DNA of 41,757 nucleotides, from the NCBI GenBank assembly GCA_038849025.1, contig JAWCNE010000006.1, positions 1 to 41,757 on the forward strand, read 5' to 3'. Shown here one piece after another: positions 8,974 to 16,354 of the stretch (position 1 is its first letter; every line of letters starts with the position of its first letter). The stretch comes from WUQU01 sp038849025 (GTDB lineage: Archaea > Thermoproteota > Bathyarchaeia > Bathyarchaeales > Bathycorpusculaceae). A program made the position numbers and the translations under genes. The notes under the pieces were generated by a model. The model ran no database searches. It had not been told where the DNA came from and saw nothing but the letters and a program-made list of their open reading frames with translations.

Positions 8974-9123
8974 TCAGAATAAAAGAATGCTAAAAAACTT
9001 TTCGGTCAAAAAGAAAATAAAATGATGCTTAAATTCTTTTAGCCTTTCACCATTCTTCTTCTTCCCATTCCTCTTCTTCTTCCCATTCCTCTTCCCATTC
9101 CTCTTCTTCCTTGAACATGCCAT
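8974..9123 (-). CDS. Alternative basic 49-residue ORF overlapping the Glu/Trp micro-ORF
   Basis: In the frame starting five bases before the acidic micro-ORF, an ATG at 9123 opens 49 codons beginning MACSRKKRNGKRNG, a Lys/Arg/Asn/Gly repeat, then a hydrophobic tail with HHFIFFLTE. The same GGAGG serves it at a spacing of only four bases, less favourable than for the acidic frame. Both ORFs read the same trinucleotide-rich repeat, so at most one is likely to matter. Kept because the two cannot be separated by sequence alone. Confidence 0.2.
   Translation of the reverse strand: MACSRKKRNGKRNGKKKRNGKKKNGERLKEFKHHFIFFLTEKFFSILLF
9047..9118 (-). CDS. Glu/Trp-repeat micropeptide (23 residues)
   Basis: A tiny ORF with start ATG at 9118 and stop TGA at 9049-9047. 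It encodes MFKEEEEW followed by three further Glu runs each closed by Trp, ending EEEEW. Apart from the first three residues it is only Glu and Trp. TAGGAGGTG lies seven bases before the ATG, one of the best ribosome binding sites in the window. A hairpin (GGCTCT at 9136-9141 with AGAGCC at 9153-9158) and a TATA-like TTAAAATATTG (near 9166-9176) lie upstream. I recognise no family. It could be a regulatory or metal-binding peptide, or the site could be a repeat whose reading frame is incidental. The frame giving Glu/Trp is the one best served by the ribosome binding site. Confidence 0.5.
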   Translation of the reverse strand: MFKEEEEWEEEWEEEEEWEEEEW

Positions 9124-9135
9124 TTCACCTCCTAA

Positions 9136-9158
9136 GGCTCTGTTGCATAGGGAGAGCC
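9136..9158 (-). promoter_or_regulatory. Inverted repeat upstream of the Glu/Trp micro-ORF
   Basis: GGCTCT and AGAGCC form a perfect 6-bp arm pair around an 11-base loop, a few bases upstream of the strong ribosome binding site. It could be an RNA hairpin in the leader or a protein-binding site next to the TATA-like element at 9166-9176. Nothing else of note appears in 8923-9241. Confidence 0.35.
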
Positions 9159-9241
9159 GCCTAACAATATTTTAAGCATTTTCATTCGGCATTTGTCGAG
9201 AATAAAATTCGAAGATGAACTGTTGCTTTAAAAGCTTACTC

Positions 9242-10195
9242 CTAAATCTTTGCCGTTAGAGAAGCCACTGGTTCCCGCATTTCCGGCGTCATGTAAGCCC
9301 AACATAAATTTGGAGAGTTGTGCGCGGCTCCGATATGCCCTCGTGGGTTAACTGCGATTAATCCCATGTGGTTATAGATTCCTGCCATTTTATGGTTGAC
9401 AAGGTTTATGGCTAGCTTAACGGCTTCTTGGGCTGTTTTCCCATTCTCCATATAGTTGCAAACAGTTTTAGCCAAAACAAGCCTTATGGCTATTTCGCCC
9501 ACACCTGTTGCGGAGCACGCTCCGCTTTGATTATCCGCATAGGTGCCGCATCCAATTAATGGCGAGTCGCCGATTCTTCCGGGGAGCTTTAACGGAAAGC
9601 CGCCAGTGGACGTTGCGGCCGCAACATTTCCATCCTTGTCCAAGGCAACAGCCCCAACAGTTTCTAGATCAAAGAGCTCTGGATGGCTCTGTATTAGACT
9701 CGCAAGTTTTGGCAATTCAAATTTTCCTTCAAGAAGAGCCTTTTTTTGCTGTTCATAACGTTTCAATTGAAACTCTGTTACAGGGTTCCTTCTTTCAAGG
9801 TTGAACATGTTGGCAAGCTTTTCTGCGCCTTCACCCACGACGAAAACGTGGTCTGTTTTCTCCATCACAATCCTTGCTAAACGAACAGGGTTTCGGATAT
9901 CCCTTAGAAGCCCTGCAGCTCCTGCTCGGAGACTTTTTCCATCCATGACTGAAGCTTCCATCTCTACTCGTCTTTCTATGTTTAGGCTTGAGCCGCAGCC
10001 AGCATTAAAGGTGCCTTCATCTTCCATGATGGCTACAGCTTCAACTACAGCGTCTACGGCGCCTCCGCCTCTAACTAACAGGTCAAAGCCTGTTTTTGCA
10101 GCCTTTTTGACGCCTTCAAGGGCTGGCTGGCTGCGCTCTGGGCTCCATGCACCGGCGCCCCCATGAACAACAATTACGGGTTTCTGTATTTTCAA
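9242..10195 (-). CDS. Isoaspartyl peptidase / type 2 (plant-type) L-asparaginase
   Basis: A 317-residue Ntn-hydrolase precursor that self-cleaves to expose an N-terminal threonine, then hydrolyses isoaspartyl dipeptides and asparagine. The N-terminal HGGAGAW and GTFNAGCGSSLN (61-72) are family signatures. The cleavage site and nucleophile lie in LETVGAVALD, making Thr179 the catalytic residue. GRIGDSPLIGCGTYAD and SATGVGE form the substrate pocket. The start is TTG at 10195, beginning directly with KIQKPVIVVHGG, with GGAAGG upstream; no ATG fits. It is a single gene with its own promoter region. Role: repair or turnover of damaged peptides. Confidence 0.95.
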   Translation of the reverse strand: MKIQKPVIVVHGGAGAWSPERSQPALEGVKKAAKTGFDLLVRGGGAVDAVVEAVAIMEDEGTFNAGCGSSLNIERRVEMEASVMDGKSLRAGAAGLLRDIRNPVRLARIVMEKTDHVFVVGEGAEKLANMFNLERRNPVTEFQLKRYEQQKKALLEGKFELPKLASLIQSHPELFDLETVGAVALDKDGNVAAATSTGGFPLKLPGRIGDSPLIGCGTYADNQSGACSATGVGEIAIRLVLAKTVCNYMENGKTAQEAVKLAINLVNHKMAGIYNHMGLIAVNPRGHIGAAHNSPNLCWAYMTPEMREPVASLTAKI

Positions 10196-10341
10196 GGTTT
10201 AAACCTTCCTAATGGAATTAATAGAGAAGTTTCGACTTTAGATTTAAGGCTAATGCCCATATCAAATAAAAATGGATAAATCTTCGTAATAGGATATTTC
10301 TCTGGGATTAGGCACGCGAAAAATTCTTGGGTGGAGACGAT

Positions 10342-10986
10342 ATGGGGGGAAAGGCTATCGACAGAGGAAAGGGAAAAGTGAAAAAAGCATGGTTATTGGT
10401 TGTAACTCTTGCACTTTCCGCGGTAATAGCAACAGTCTCAGCAGTTGTATATTTCTCGCCAGAGAGAACCCGTTTACTCATGGAAAGTGAACCCGCGGAG
10501 AGCGAACCCACAGAAAGGCAACAAACTCATGTGCTTGAAGTTTACATCGGAGATGTAGAAAAGTTTCCAATAATAGAAATGCTTTCATTCCCCCTGGTGA
10601 ATGGAAGCACTATAGACTGGGGAGAGCTGCCTTCAGGCGTCCATAAAAAAAGGTTGTCTGTGCAAAACAACATAAGGAATAACGGCAACGCCCTAGTACG
10701 GATAGTGCTTGTCGTTGAAAACCTACCCGAGGGTTGGAGTTTAACATCACCGGAAGTAAATCTAACTATTATCGGAACAAGCGTCAAAATTTATGGCAAC
10801 TTGACTTTGCAAATCCCAAGTAACGCCGAAGCCAAGGACTACGAGTTGAATTTATGGATTAAAGCTATAAGATATGAGGAGAGGGAACCGCCGCCACGCG
10901 ACTCCACTTTTAGCCAAATCAGTATTAATGGAACCGAACTGGCGAAACTTTTCTTCAGATTAAAACTCAAAGTTGTGCAGAGCTGA
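10342..10986 (+). CDS. Membrane-anchored exported protein of unknown function
   Basis: A 214-residue protein with a short basic N-terminus (MGGKAIDRGKGKVKKAW), one transmembrane helix (about 18-40), then an extracytoplasmic domain with several N-x-S/T sequons, such as NGST, NLTI, NLTL and NGTE. The centre (RNNGNALVRIVLVVENLPEGW) looks like an Ig-like beta-sandwich of the NEW3/alpha-galactosidase-associated type, common in archaeal surface proteins. I chose ATG 10342 because GGTGGAG lies at good distance; a TTG 15 bases upstream is possible. It is expressed away from the neighbouring peptidase gene. Likely a glycosylated surface or adhesion protein; the exact role is unknown. Confidence 0.7.
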   Translation: MGGKAIDRGKGKVKKAWLLVVTLALSAVIATVSAVVYFSPERTRLLMESEPAESEPTERQQTHVLEVYIGDVEKFPIIEMLSFPLVNGSTIDWGELPSGVHKKRLSVQNNIRNNGNALVRIVLVVENLPEGWSLTSPEVNLTIIGTSVKIYGNLTLQIPSNAEAKDYELNLWIKAIRYEEREPPPRDSTFSQISINGTELAKLFFRLKLKVVQS

Positions 10987-11008
10987 AGATATTCATAAAA
11001 AAGAAATG

Positions 11009-11016
11009 CTTAAATC
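11009..11016 (+). promoter_or_regulatory. Putative TATA element of the THUMP gene
   Basis: GCTTAAAT preceded by purine-rich AAGAAAT (BRE-like) would place the transcription start at about 11036-11042, the beginning of the structured leader. Spacing-based inference. Confidence 0.4.
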
Positions 11017-11035
11017 ACATAAATAACCCTAAATC

Positions 11036-11125
11036 AAGGGGATGATGTGAGGCGACGGCTAGGAGCCCACAAGCTGTGAAAAAGCCAACTAACCTGCACT
11101 GACCTTTTACAAAGGTGTAGGGCTT
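11036..11125 (+). promoter_or_regulatory. Structured 5' leader of the THUMP gene, possible C/D-like RNA
   Basis: The 90 bases before the THUMP start codon fold by eye into a long hairpin ending at the ATG: AAGC (11082-11085) with GCTT (11122-11125), CCTGC (11093-11097) with GTAGG (11117-11121), and ACCTTT (11102-11107) with AAAGGT (11111-11116) around a TAC loop. The probable ribosome binding site AGGTG (11113-11117) is buried in the stem. A smaller hairpin GGCT/AGCC lies upstream at 11058-11067. The leader also carries ATGATGT (11042-11048) and CTGA (11099-11102), flanked by AAGG and CCTT, which resemble boxes C and D of an archaeal guide RNA, but the internal boxes and guide lengths do not fit well. 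Confidence 0.45.
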
Positions 11126-11650
11126 ATGCTTAGAGACTTTAACCTTTTAGCAACAACATCGCGGGGCAACGAGGATGAAGCTTGTTCAGAACTTTGGTAT
11201 TTACTTGGGCAAATAGGTGACTCGGCTCCCCTTGTGGACAAGACTGGCGTTGCGGGGTTAATTGCCGCAAAAACTGCGTTTAACCCCTTTGAAATTATAG
11301 GAAAGTTTCGCCAAATTCTCCGGGAACGCCCCTACGAGTTTCGATATATGCTTAGGGTTATTCCTATTGAAAAGGTTGTACGCACTGACCTTAGGGAAAT
11401 TCAACGTGTAGCCATAGAGCTAAGTGCAAAAATTGGGGAAAACGAAACTTTCCGTGTGACGGTGGAGAAACGTTTCACAGAAACCTCTACGAAGGACATT
11501 ATAGAGGCTGCGGCCTCAAACATTGAAAGGAAAGTTGACCTAAATAAGCCGGATAAAATTCTCCTCATCGAAGTTGTTGGAGGTTTAACGGGCATATCTG
11601 TGGTGAAGCCGGATGATATTTTGTCCGTCGTGAAAGAAAAATGGTTGTAG
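11126..11650 (+). CDS. THUMP domain RNA-binding protein (Tan1-like)
   Basis: A 174-residue protein made almost entirely of an NFLD-THUMP unit. The N-terminus LRDFNLLATTSRGNEDEAC is the typical opening, and the THUMP core runs through the middle and C-terminal half, with FRVTVEKRFTETSTKDII and a closing LIEVVGGLTGISVVKP. This family is related to yeast Tan1, the partner of the tRNA ac4C acetyltransferase Kre33/TmcA-type enzymes. There is no methyltransferase or other catalytic domain. It probably presents tRNA to a modifying enzyme. The start ATG at 11126 follows the hairpin leader that covers its ribosome binding site. It converges with the Cgi121 gene. Confidence 0.88.
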   Translation: MLRDFNLLATTSRGNEDEACSELWYLLGQIGDSAPLVDKTGVAGLIAAKTAFNPFEIIGKFRQILRERPYEFRYMLRVIPIEKVVRTDLREIQRVAIELSAKIGENETFRVTVEKRFTETSTKDIIEAAASNIERKVDLNKPDKILLIEVVGGLTGISVVKPDDILSVVKEKWL

Positions 11651-11651
11651 A

Positions 11652-12218
11652 CTAGCGCTGAGTCGTAAGCAGAGCCATCCGTTCAATAACAACATCTACT
11701 ATTGCCTTTTCTAAGTTGTCTTTTGACATGACCACTTCAATTTCAGCTTCTGAAATTTCAAAAGTCTTCTGTAAAGCCCTTATTTTATCTTCAGATAGCA
11801 TCAGAACGCTGTCGTCACGCTCTGCACCTACAAGTTCAGCTATAGGGGCCAGTGCGGAATTCACTTTTCCAGCGTCTTCGCCAATAACGAGAACCGTAAT
11901 TTCTGAAACACTCTTTTTTATTCCAATAAGCTCCATGGCTCTTCGGATTTGCCGCTGGGCAGAAGCATAGAGCATTATTTCCACGGCTAAACTTTTCGAA
12001 ATGTTAGTTTTGTTTTTGAACGCTGTTAAGGCGTTTAAAGAGGCGAAATATAGATGCTGCCATGTGGCCACAAGCTTAGCATTGAAGAACTGAAATTCCA
12101 CATTTAAACCTATTTTGCTTTTAGCAGCATCTAAAAGCGTTTCAACGTTCACGATTTTCGCATTTCTGAAGCCCGCTATTGCAATGTATTTTCCAAATTC
12201 TTCTAAATGCTTCAGCAA
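11652..12218 (-). CDS. KEOPS complex subunit Cgi121-like
   Basis: A 188-residue Cgi121/TPRKB family protein. The key stretch VEFQFFNAKLVATWQHLYFA, followed by NALTAFKNKTNISKSLAVE and LYASAQRQIRRAME, is characteristic of archaeal Cgi121. In KEOPS it binds Bud32 and the tRNA 3' end during N6-threonylcarbamoyl-adenosine (t6A) formation. The C-terminal 60 residues look like an added alpha/beta segment. It overlaps the upstream phosphoribosyltransferase gene by 7 bases, so the pair is co-translated. The t6A precursor enzyme Sua5 lies 2.4 kb upstream on the same strand. Confidence 0.88.
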   Translation of the reverse strand: MLKHLEEFGKYIAIAGFRNAKIVNVETLLDAAKSKIGLNVEFQFFNAKLVATWQHLYFASLNALTAFKNKTNISKSLAVEIMLYASAQRQIRRAMELIGIKKSVSEITVLVIGEDAGKVNSALAPIAELVGAERDDSVLMLSEDKIRALQKTFEISEAEIEVVMSKDNLEKAIVDVVIERMALLTTQR

Positions 12219-12859
12219 CTTTCTTCCTCAATAATTTCTTTCAAAAATCTGTTAACAAGCATCTTTGAAAGGCCAGCTTTCACAAGCTTAGCCGTTTCCT
12301 CTTCCAAGGACGTGCCTTTTTCCCTGCATTTTTTAACAATTTTTCGGACGGTCTCTTTTACTTCCCATGGAAAAACTATCCAGCAACTGGTTTCCTTTAC
12401 ATAATAGTCTGGAGTTATTATGCTCCACGGTTTGTAGTATATTGTGGCTATTTTAACTTCAGCGGCGCCTTCTTCCGCTAAGTGCTCCTTAATAATTTTC
12501 AAGCTTTTGCCAGTGTCAGCGACCTCATCAACAACTAGCACTTTCTTGCCCGCTACTTTAACGGAAACTGGCTGGGTTAAGGTTGGGGTATCCTTTGTTT
12601 CCGCAACCCCCAAGTAGAATTCTACTTTAACGTTTGCAAGGTTTGGATTATCTAAAAGGTCTGAAAGCACACGGGCTGGAGGCCACCCGCCGCGGGCAAC
12701 CCCTACAATTATGTCTGGTTTAAAAGAGTCTTTTCGAATTTCTTTAGCTAGATGCAGAAGCATTCTGTAGATTTTGTTCCATTTAGGAGTTTCAAACTCA
12801 AGTTTTTGACTCAATTGTTTCCTCCTCTTTAAAAGCGAATAGAAGTTGGAATAGTACAC
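12212..12859 (-). CDS. Phosphoribosyltransferase (type I PRTase fold)
   Basis: A 215-residue PRTase with DIIVGVARGGWPPARVLSD in the first half and the PRPP-binding loop VLVVDEVADTGKSL in the second. The VxVARGGxxPA motif fits the archaeal xanthine/hypoxanthine/guanine-type group (COG2236), so it is likely a purine salvage enzyme or a regulatory relative; the exact base is not predictable. The start is GTG at 12859; shorter starts are possible because the first 25 residues are poorly patterned. It overlaps the Cgi121 gene. Confidence 0.85.
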   Translation of the reverse strand: MYYSNFYSLLKRRKQLSQKLEFETPKWNKIYRMLLHLAKEIRKDSFKPDIIVGVARGGWPPARVLSDLLDNPNLANVKVEFYLGVAETKDTPTLTQPVSVKVAGKKVLVVDEVADTGKSLKIIKEHLAEEGAAEVKIATIYYKPWSIITPDYYVKETSCWIVFPWEVKETVRKIVKKCREKGTSLEEETAKLVKAGLSKMLVNRFLKEIIEEESC

Positions 12860-12942
12860 AATTTTAATCTTTCTAAAGCAAAAGGTGAAAGAGAAAAATT
12901 TTGCTTAATAAAAAAGGGTTAGAGCAGAAAAAGGCGGGTGGT

Positions 12943-14586
12943 TTAGTCGAATTCTGAAGGCTCTTTAGGAGTCTTTTCTTTTTCCTTCTCTTTTTCAATT
13001 CCCTTTGCTGCGATTACATCGTCTATCTTTAGAATCATGTTCGCTGCTTCGCTGGCGGACTTGATTACTTGAAGTTTAACCCTTAGAGGCTCCACTATGT
13101 TAAGCTCAAGCATATCGCGGATTTTTCCTGAAAACACGTCGACACCGTAGGAAGGCGTTGAAGCACTTTCATGTTTTGCCCTTAAAGCAACCATGATGTC
13201 TACAGGATCTAAACCAGCGTTTTCAGCCAATGTCAACGGAATAGCCTCCACAGCATCGGCGAAGGCTTCTATGGCGAGTTGTTCGCGGCCACCAACTTTC
13301 ACAGCGTAGTCTCTCAACTGTCTCGCTACTTCAGCCTCTGGTGCACCGCCGCCTGGAACAATTTTTCCATCTTCAATGGCGTTTCTAACAACGCAAAGCG
13401 CGTCATGCAGTGAACGTTCCGCCTCGTCAACTACGTGTTCTGTGCCGCCTCTGACCACTATGGTGACGGCCTTCGGGTTTTTGCATTCGCGCACGTAGAC
13501 GAGTTTGTCGTCGCCTATCTTGACTTCCTCGACAATTTTTGCCTCGCCGAGCACGTCGGGTGTTAAGTCTTTGACGCTTGCCACTATTTTGCCGCCAGTC
13601 GCTCTAGCAAGCTTCTCCATGTCACTGCTGCTAACATTTTTGACGGCCAAGATACCTCTTTTCGCTAGGAAGTGCAGTGCCACATCATCTATGCCCTTCT
13701 CGCATAAAACAACGTTAGCGCCTACTTCAGCAATTTTGTCCACCATCTCGCGGAGCATGCGCTCTTCTTCATCCAAGAAAAGCTTCATTTGCTCTGGGCT
13801 TTCAATGTTGATCTTGGCATCAAACTCCGTTTTCTCAATCTCTAATTTGGCGTTGAGCAACGCAATTTTCGCATTGTTGATGATTTTGGGCATCTGCGGA
13901 TGCGCCACTTCCTTGTCTATAACCATGCCCTTGACAAGCTCTGTTTCCTCAAGACTTTTTCCATGCTTTTTCAAAACCTTAATCAGATCCACATCAGCCT
14001 TAATCTTTCCATCCTTCTCTTCAGCCACCTGCTTTACGGCTTCTACGGCCAGTTTTGCAAAATGTTCTTTGGCAGCGGATATGCCCTTGCTTCCCATGGA
14101 AGTTATAGCTACATCTAATAGGCGCTTGTCATCATTAATGCTTATTGGAATGGCCATGTTTTCCAAAATTTCTCTGGCTTTTTCGCTGGCTTTTTTGAAA
14201 CCTTCGATTATTATTGTTGGGTGAATGTTTTGGTCTAGCAGATTTTCAGCTTTGGCTAACAGTTCGCCGGCTAAGACTGCGGCGGTTGTGGTTCCGTCGC
14301 CTACCTCGTTGTCTTGGGCTTTCGCAACCTCGACAAGCATTTTTGCCGCTGGATGCTGTACATCAAGTTCCTTGAGAATTGTGGCGCCGTCGTTTGTTAT
14401 TGTTACGTCTCCAAAGCTGCTGACAAGCATTTTGTCCATTCCTTTTGGGCCTAAAGTAGTCTTCACAGTCTCAGCTATTATTTTCGCAGCCATTATGTTG
14501 TTTCTTTGAGCTTCTCTTCCAGTGGTTCTTCCCGTTCCTTCTTTTAACACTAAAACTGGAACTGTTCCAGAGGGTATGGCCGACAT
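12943..14586 (-). CDS. ths: Thermosome subunit (group II chaperonin)
   Basis: A 547-residue group II chaperonin subunit that forms a double-ring folding chamber closed by a built-in lid. Motifs: TTLGPKGMDKM (43-53), NDGATI (65-70) and GDGTTT (96-101) in the equatorial ATP site, and PGGGAPE near residue 405. The C-terminus is a charged Lys/Glu tail rather than the Gly/Met tail of some homologues. The ATG at 14586 is preceded by a GGGGGTGATG ribosome binding site. A clear TATA box lies near 14651-14657, so it has its own strong promoter, as expected for an abundant chaperonin. Confidence 0.97.
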   Translation of the reverse strand: MSAIPSGTVPVLVLKEGTGRTTGREAQRNNIMAAKIIAETVKTTLGPKGMDKMLVSSFGDVTITNDGATILKELDVQHPAAKMLVEVAKAQDNEVGDGTTTAAVLAGELLAKAENLLDQNIHPTIIIEGFKKASEKAREILENMAIPISINDDKRLLDVAITSMGSKGISAAKEHFAKLAVEAVKQVAEEKDGKIKADVDLIKVLKKHGKSLEETELVKGMVIDKEVAHPQMPKIINNAKIALLNAKLEIEKTEFDAKINIESPEQMKLFLDEEERMLREMVDKIAEVGANVVLCEKGIDDVALHFLAKRGILAVKNVSSSDMEKLARATGGKIVASVKDLTPDVLGEAKIVEEVKIGDDKLVYVRECKNPKAVTIVVRGGTEHVVDEAERSLHDALCVVRNAIEDGKIVPGGGAPEAEVARQLRDYAVKVGGREQLAIEAFADAVEAIPLTLAENAGLDPVDIMVALRAKHESASTPSYGVDVFSGKIRDMLELNIVEPLRVKLQVIKSASEAANMILKIDDVIAAKGIEKEKEKEKTPKEPSEFD

Positions 14587-14650
14587 CTACCATCACCCCC
14601 TTACATTTGTTTGAAGTTTAAATTGCAAAATCACACGAAAAATTACTTCT

Positions 14651-14657
14651 ATATAAA
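14651..14657 (-). promoter_or_regulatory. TATA box of the thermosome gene
   Basis: On the minus strand TTTATAT followed by AGAAG lies about 65 bases before the ATG, predicting a leader of roughly 40 bases that contains the strong ribosome binding site. The TATA match is good. Confidence 0.55.
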
Positions 14658-14663
14658 CATTTC

Positions 14664-15728
14664 TCAACGGCTTGCCTTAACGATTTTATAGCTTGAAGCT
14701 TTTCTCAGTCTATTCATAATGGCCAAGCCTAACCCTTCTGCGGGTATTCCCTCAGCAATTATTATGTCAACTCCTTCCAAGTCGAACTCCCTTAAGAGCT
14801 TGAACAAATTTTTTGCTATTTCCGCCAAATTGCTTCTACTTCCAAGGGATTTAACAACATCGGCATTGTAGTGAGCAACAGTTTCAAGAGTTGCTAGTAC
14901 GCCTACTTTACAACCTTTCCGCCTATAATCTTCTGTTAATTCTTTTACTTTTTCAATAACTGCGGAGAGTTCGCCTTCAACTACAACCATGTCCGCTTTC
15001 GGAGCATAATGCTTATGCTTCATTCCTGGAGAACGCGCCCTATTGATGGGCAATTCTTTCTCGGCAACTGCAACTGGGTGAAGCCCAACTTTTCCAAGGG
15101 CCTCCTTTAATGCTTCGTAGGGTGTTCCTCCCGGGCGTAGAACTTGGGGAGGATCAACAGTCATGTCCAAAACTGTGGATTCCAATCCAATCTGTGTTGG
15201 CCCAGCATCTAAAACGGCGTCTATCCTTCCTTCAAGGTCTTCCAAAACATGTTCAGCTGTGGTTGGGCTTGGTTTTCCCGCGAGGTTCGCACTTGGAGCA
15301 GCGATGGGGCATTGGCTTTCTCTAATTAACGCTAAGGCTACGTTATGTTTAGGCATTCTAACCGCAATGGTGTCCAAACCAGCCACAGTTACAGCAGGCA
15401 CGATCTCTGACCGCTTGAAGATCAATGTTAAAGGTCCAGGCCAAAAAAGCTCCATAAGCGTTTTAGCTTTCGCTGGTACTTCTCTCGCAAGCTTGTAAAC
15501 ATCTTCGATTTTTCCCACGTGCACAATTGGGGGGTTATCATGTGGTCTCCTTTTAGCCTTGAAAAGAGCCAGAACGGCGTTTAGATTTAACGCGTCGGCT
15601 CCAAGGCCGTAAACTGTTTCTGTTGGGAAAGCCACTAAACCTCCTTGGCGGATTAAGCTTGCAGCTAGGCGAATAGTTTCAGAATTCGGAAGATGGGGAT
15701 CAACCTTTAACACTAAAGTTTTTTTCAT
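14664..15728 (-). CDS. sua5: Sua5 threonylcarbamoyl-AMP synthase
   Basis: A 354-residue two-domain enzyme that makes threonylcarbamoyl-AMP from threonine, bicarbonate and ATP, the first step of tRNA t6A synthesis. The YrdC domain (about 1-210) shows FPTETVYGLGADA (34-46) and KAKRRPHDNPP (57-67). A linker with SPGMKHKHYAP leads to the C-terminal Sua5 domain (about 235-350) containing VGVLATLET. This is the long form, in contrast to single-domain TsaC. It acts with KEOPS, of which Cgi121 is encoded nearby at 11652-12218. Confidence 0.95.
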   Translation of the reverse strand: MKKTLVLKVDPHLPNSETIRLAASLIRQGGLVAFPTETVYGLGADALNLNAVLALFKAKRRPHDNPPIVHVGKIEDVYKLAREVPAKAKTLMELFWPGPLTLIFKRSEIVPAVTVAGLDTIAVRMPKHNVALALIRESQCPIAAPSANLAGKPSPTTAEHVLEDLEGRIDAVLDAGPTQIGLESTVLDMTVDPPQVLRPGGTPYEALKEALGKVGLHPVAVAEKELPINRARSPGMKHKHYAPKADMVVVEGELSAVIEKVKELTEDYRRKGCKVGVLATLETVAHYNADVVKSLGSRSNLAEIAKNLFKLLREFDLEGVDIIIAEGIPAEGLGLAIMNRLRKASSYKIVKASR

Positions 15729-15807
15729 TAACCTGCAAACCTACGGTTCTGGCTTATGACGGAATCTTTAACTTTTCCCTTCTTTAAGGTTGCCGAAAAC
15801 TGGCGCC

Positions 15808-16290
15808 TCACACCACATAATAGTCCAAAACTTTCTTCATGCTTTTAGGCGCGGTTTGCCTAATGGCCAGCTGCTTCAATATTTTTATCATTTGAGGCTG
15901 AAAACGTGCTATGTCTGTTAAACTCACTAAACCCACAAGGCGTTTTTCTTCGACAACTGGCAGCTTTTTAATCTTTATCTGAAACATTAATCTCACTGCC
16001 TCCTCCAAATCCATGCTTGGCTCTACAACCACTAAGGGGCTTGACATAACGTCCTTAACCCTTGTCTTATTCACATCTTTCGCCTCAGCCACCACCCTTT
16101 TAAGCAAGTCTCTTTCAGTTATTATCCCAACGGCTTTTCCCTTCTTAACGGCAATTAAACATCCTATTTCAAATTTGTTCATAACGTCGGCTGCTTCCCT
16201 AACAGTGGAATTCTCATCGATGGTTATTACTTCTCTAACCATGACATCTTCAACTTTCAGAGACAGTGAGCTTTCCTTCTTTCCGTCCAT
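15808..16290 (-). CDS. Tandem CBS-domain protein
   Basis: About 160 residues consisting of two CBS motifs. The first is VEDVMVREVITIDENSTV with GIITERDLLKRVV; the second is VKDVMSSPLVVVEPSMDLEE with LVGLVSLTDIARF. Such stand-alone Bateman modules usually bind adenine nucleotides and sense energy state. A short basic tail follows (IRQTAPKSMKKVLDYY). I prefer ATG 16290 over a TTG at 16296. It lies between the UbiD and sua5 genes on the same strand; the partner enzyme is unknown. Confidence 0.9.
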   Translation of the reverse strand: MDGKKESSLSLKVEDVMVREVITIDENSTVREAADVMNKFEIGCLIAVKKGKAVGIITERDLLKRVVAEAKDVNKTRVKDVMSSPLVVVEPSMDLEEAVRLMFQIKIKKLPVVEEKRLVGLVSLTDIARFQPQMIKILKQLAIRQTAPKSMKKVLDYYVV

Positions 16291-16354
16291 GGACAAGGGT
16301 ATACACCGAATTCTCTATGAGATGCCCTTTCATATATAATTTGGTGCGTGATAA

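Noticed and set aside
9047..9118. Simple low-complexity repeat only, with no coding role
   Set aside because: Possible, but the optimal ribosome binding site and the start codon in the right frame argue for keeping the micro-ORF as a low-to-moderate confidence gene.
11042..11102. Canonical C/D box guide RNA upstream of the THUMP gene
   Set aside because: Boxes C and D are acceptable but internal D' and C' boxes are poor and one guide would be about 18 bases; kept only as a structured leader.
13505..14224. Long 239-codon plus-strand ORF inside the thermosome gene
   Set aside because: Ser/Leu/Ile-rich antisense shadow of a highly conserved chaperonin gene; no independent motifs.
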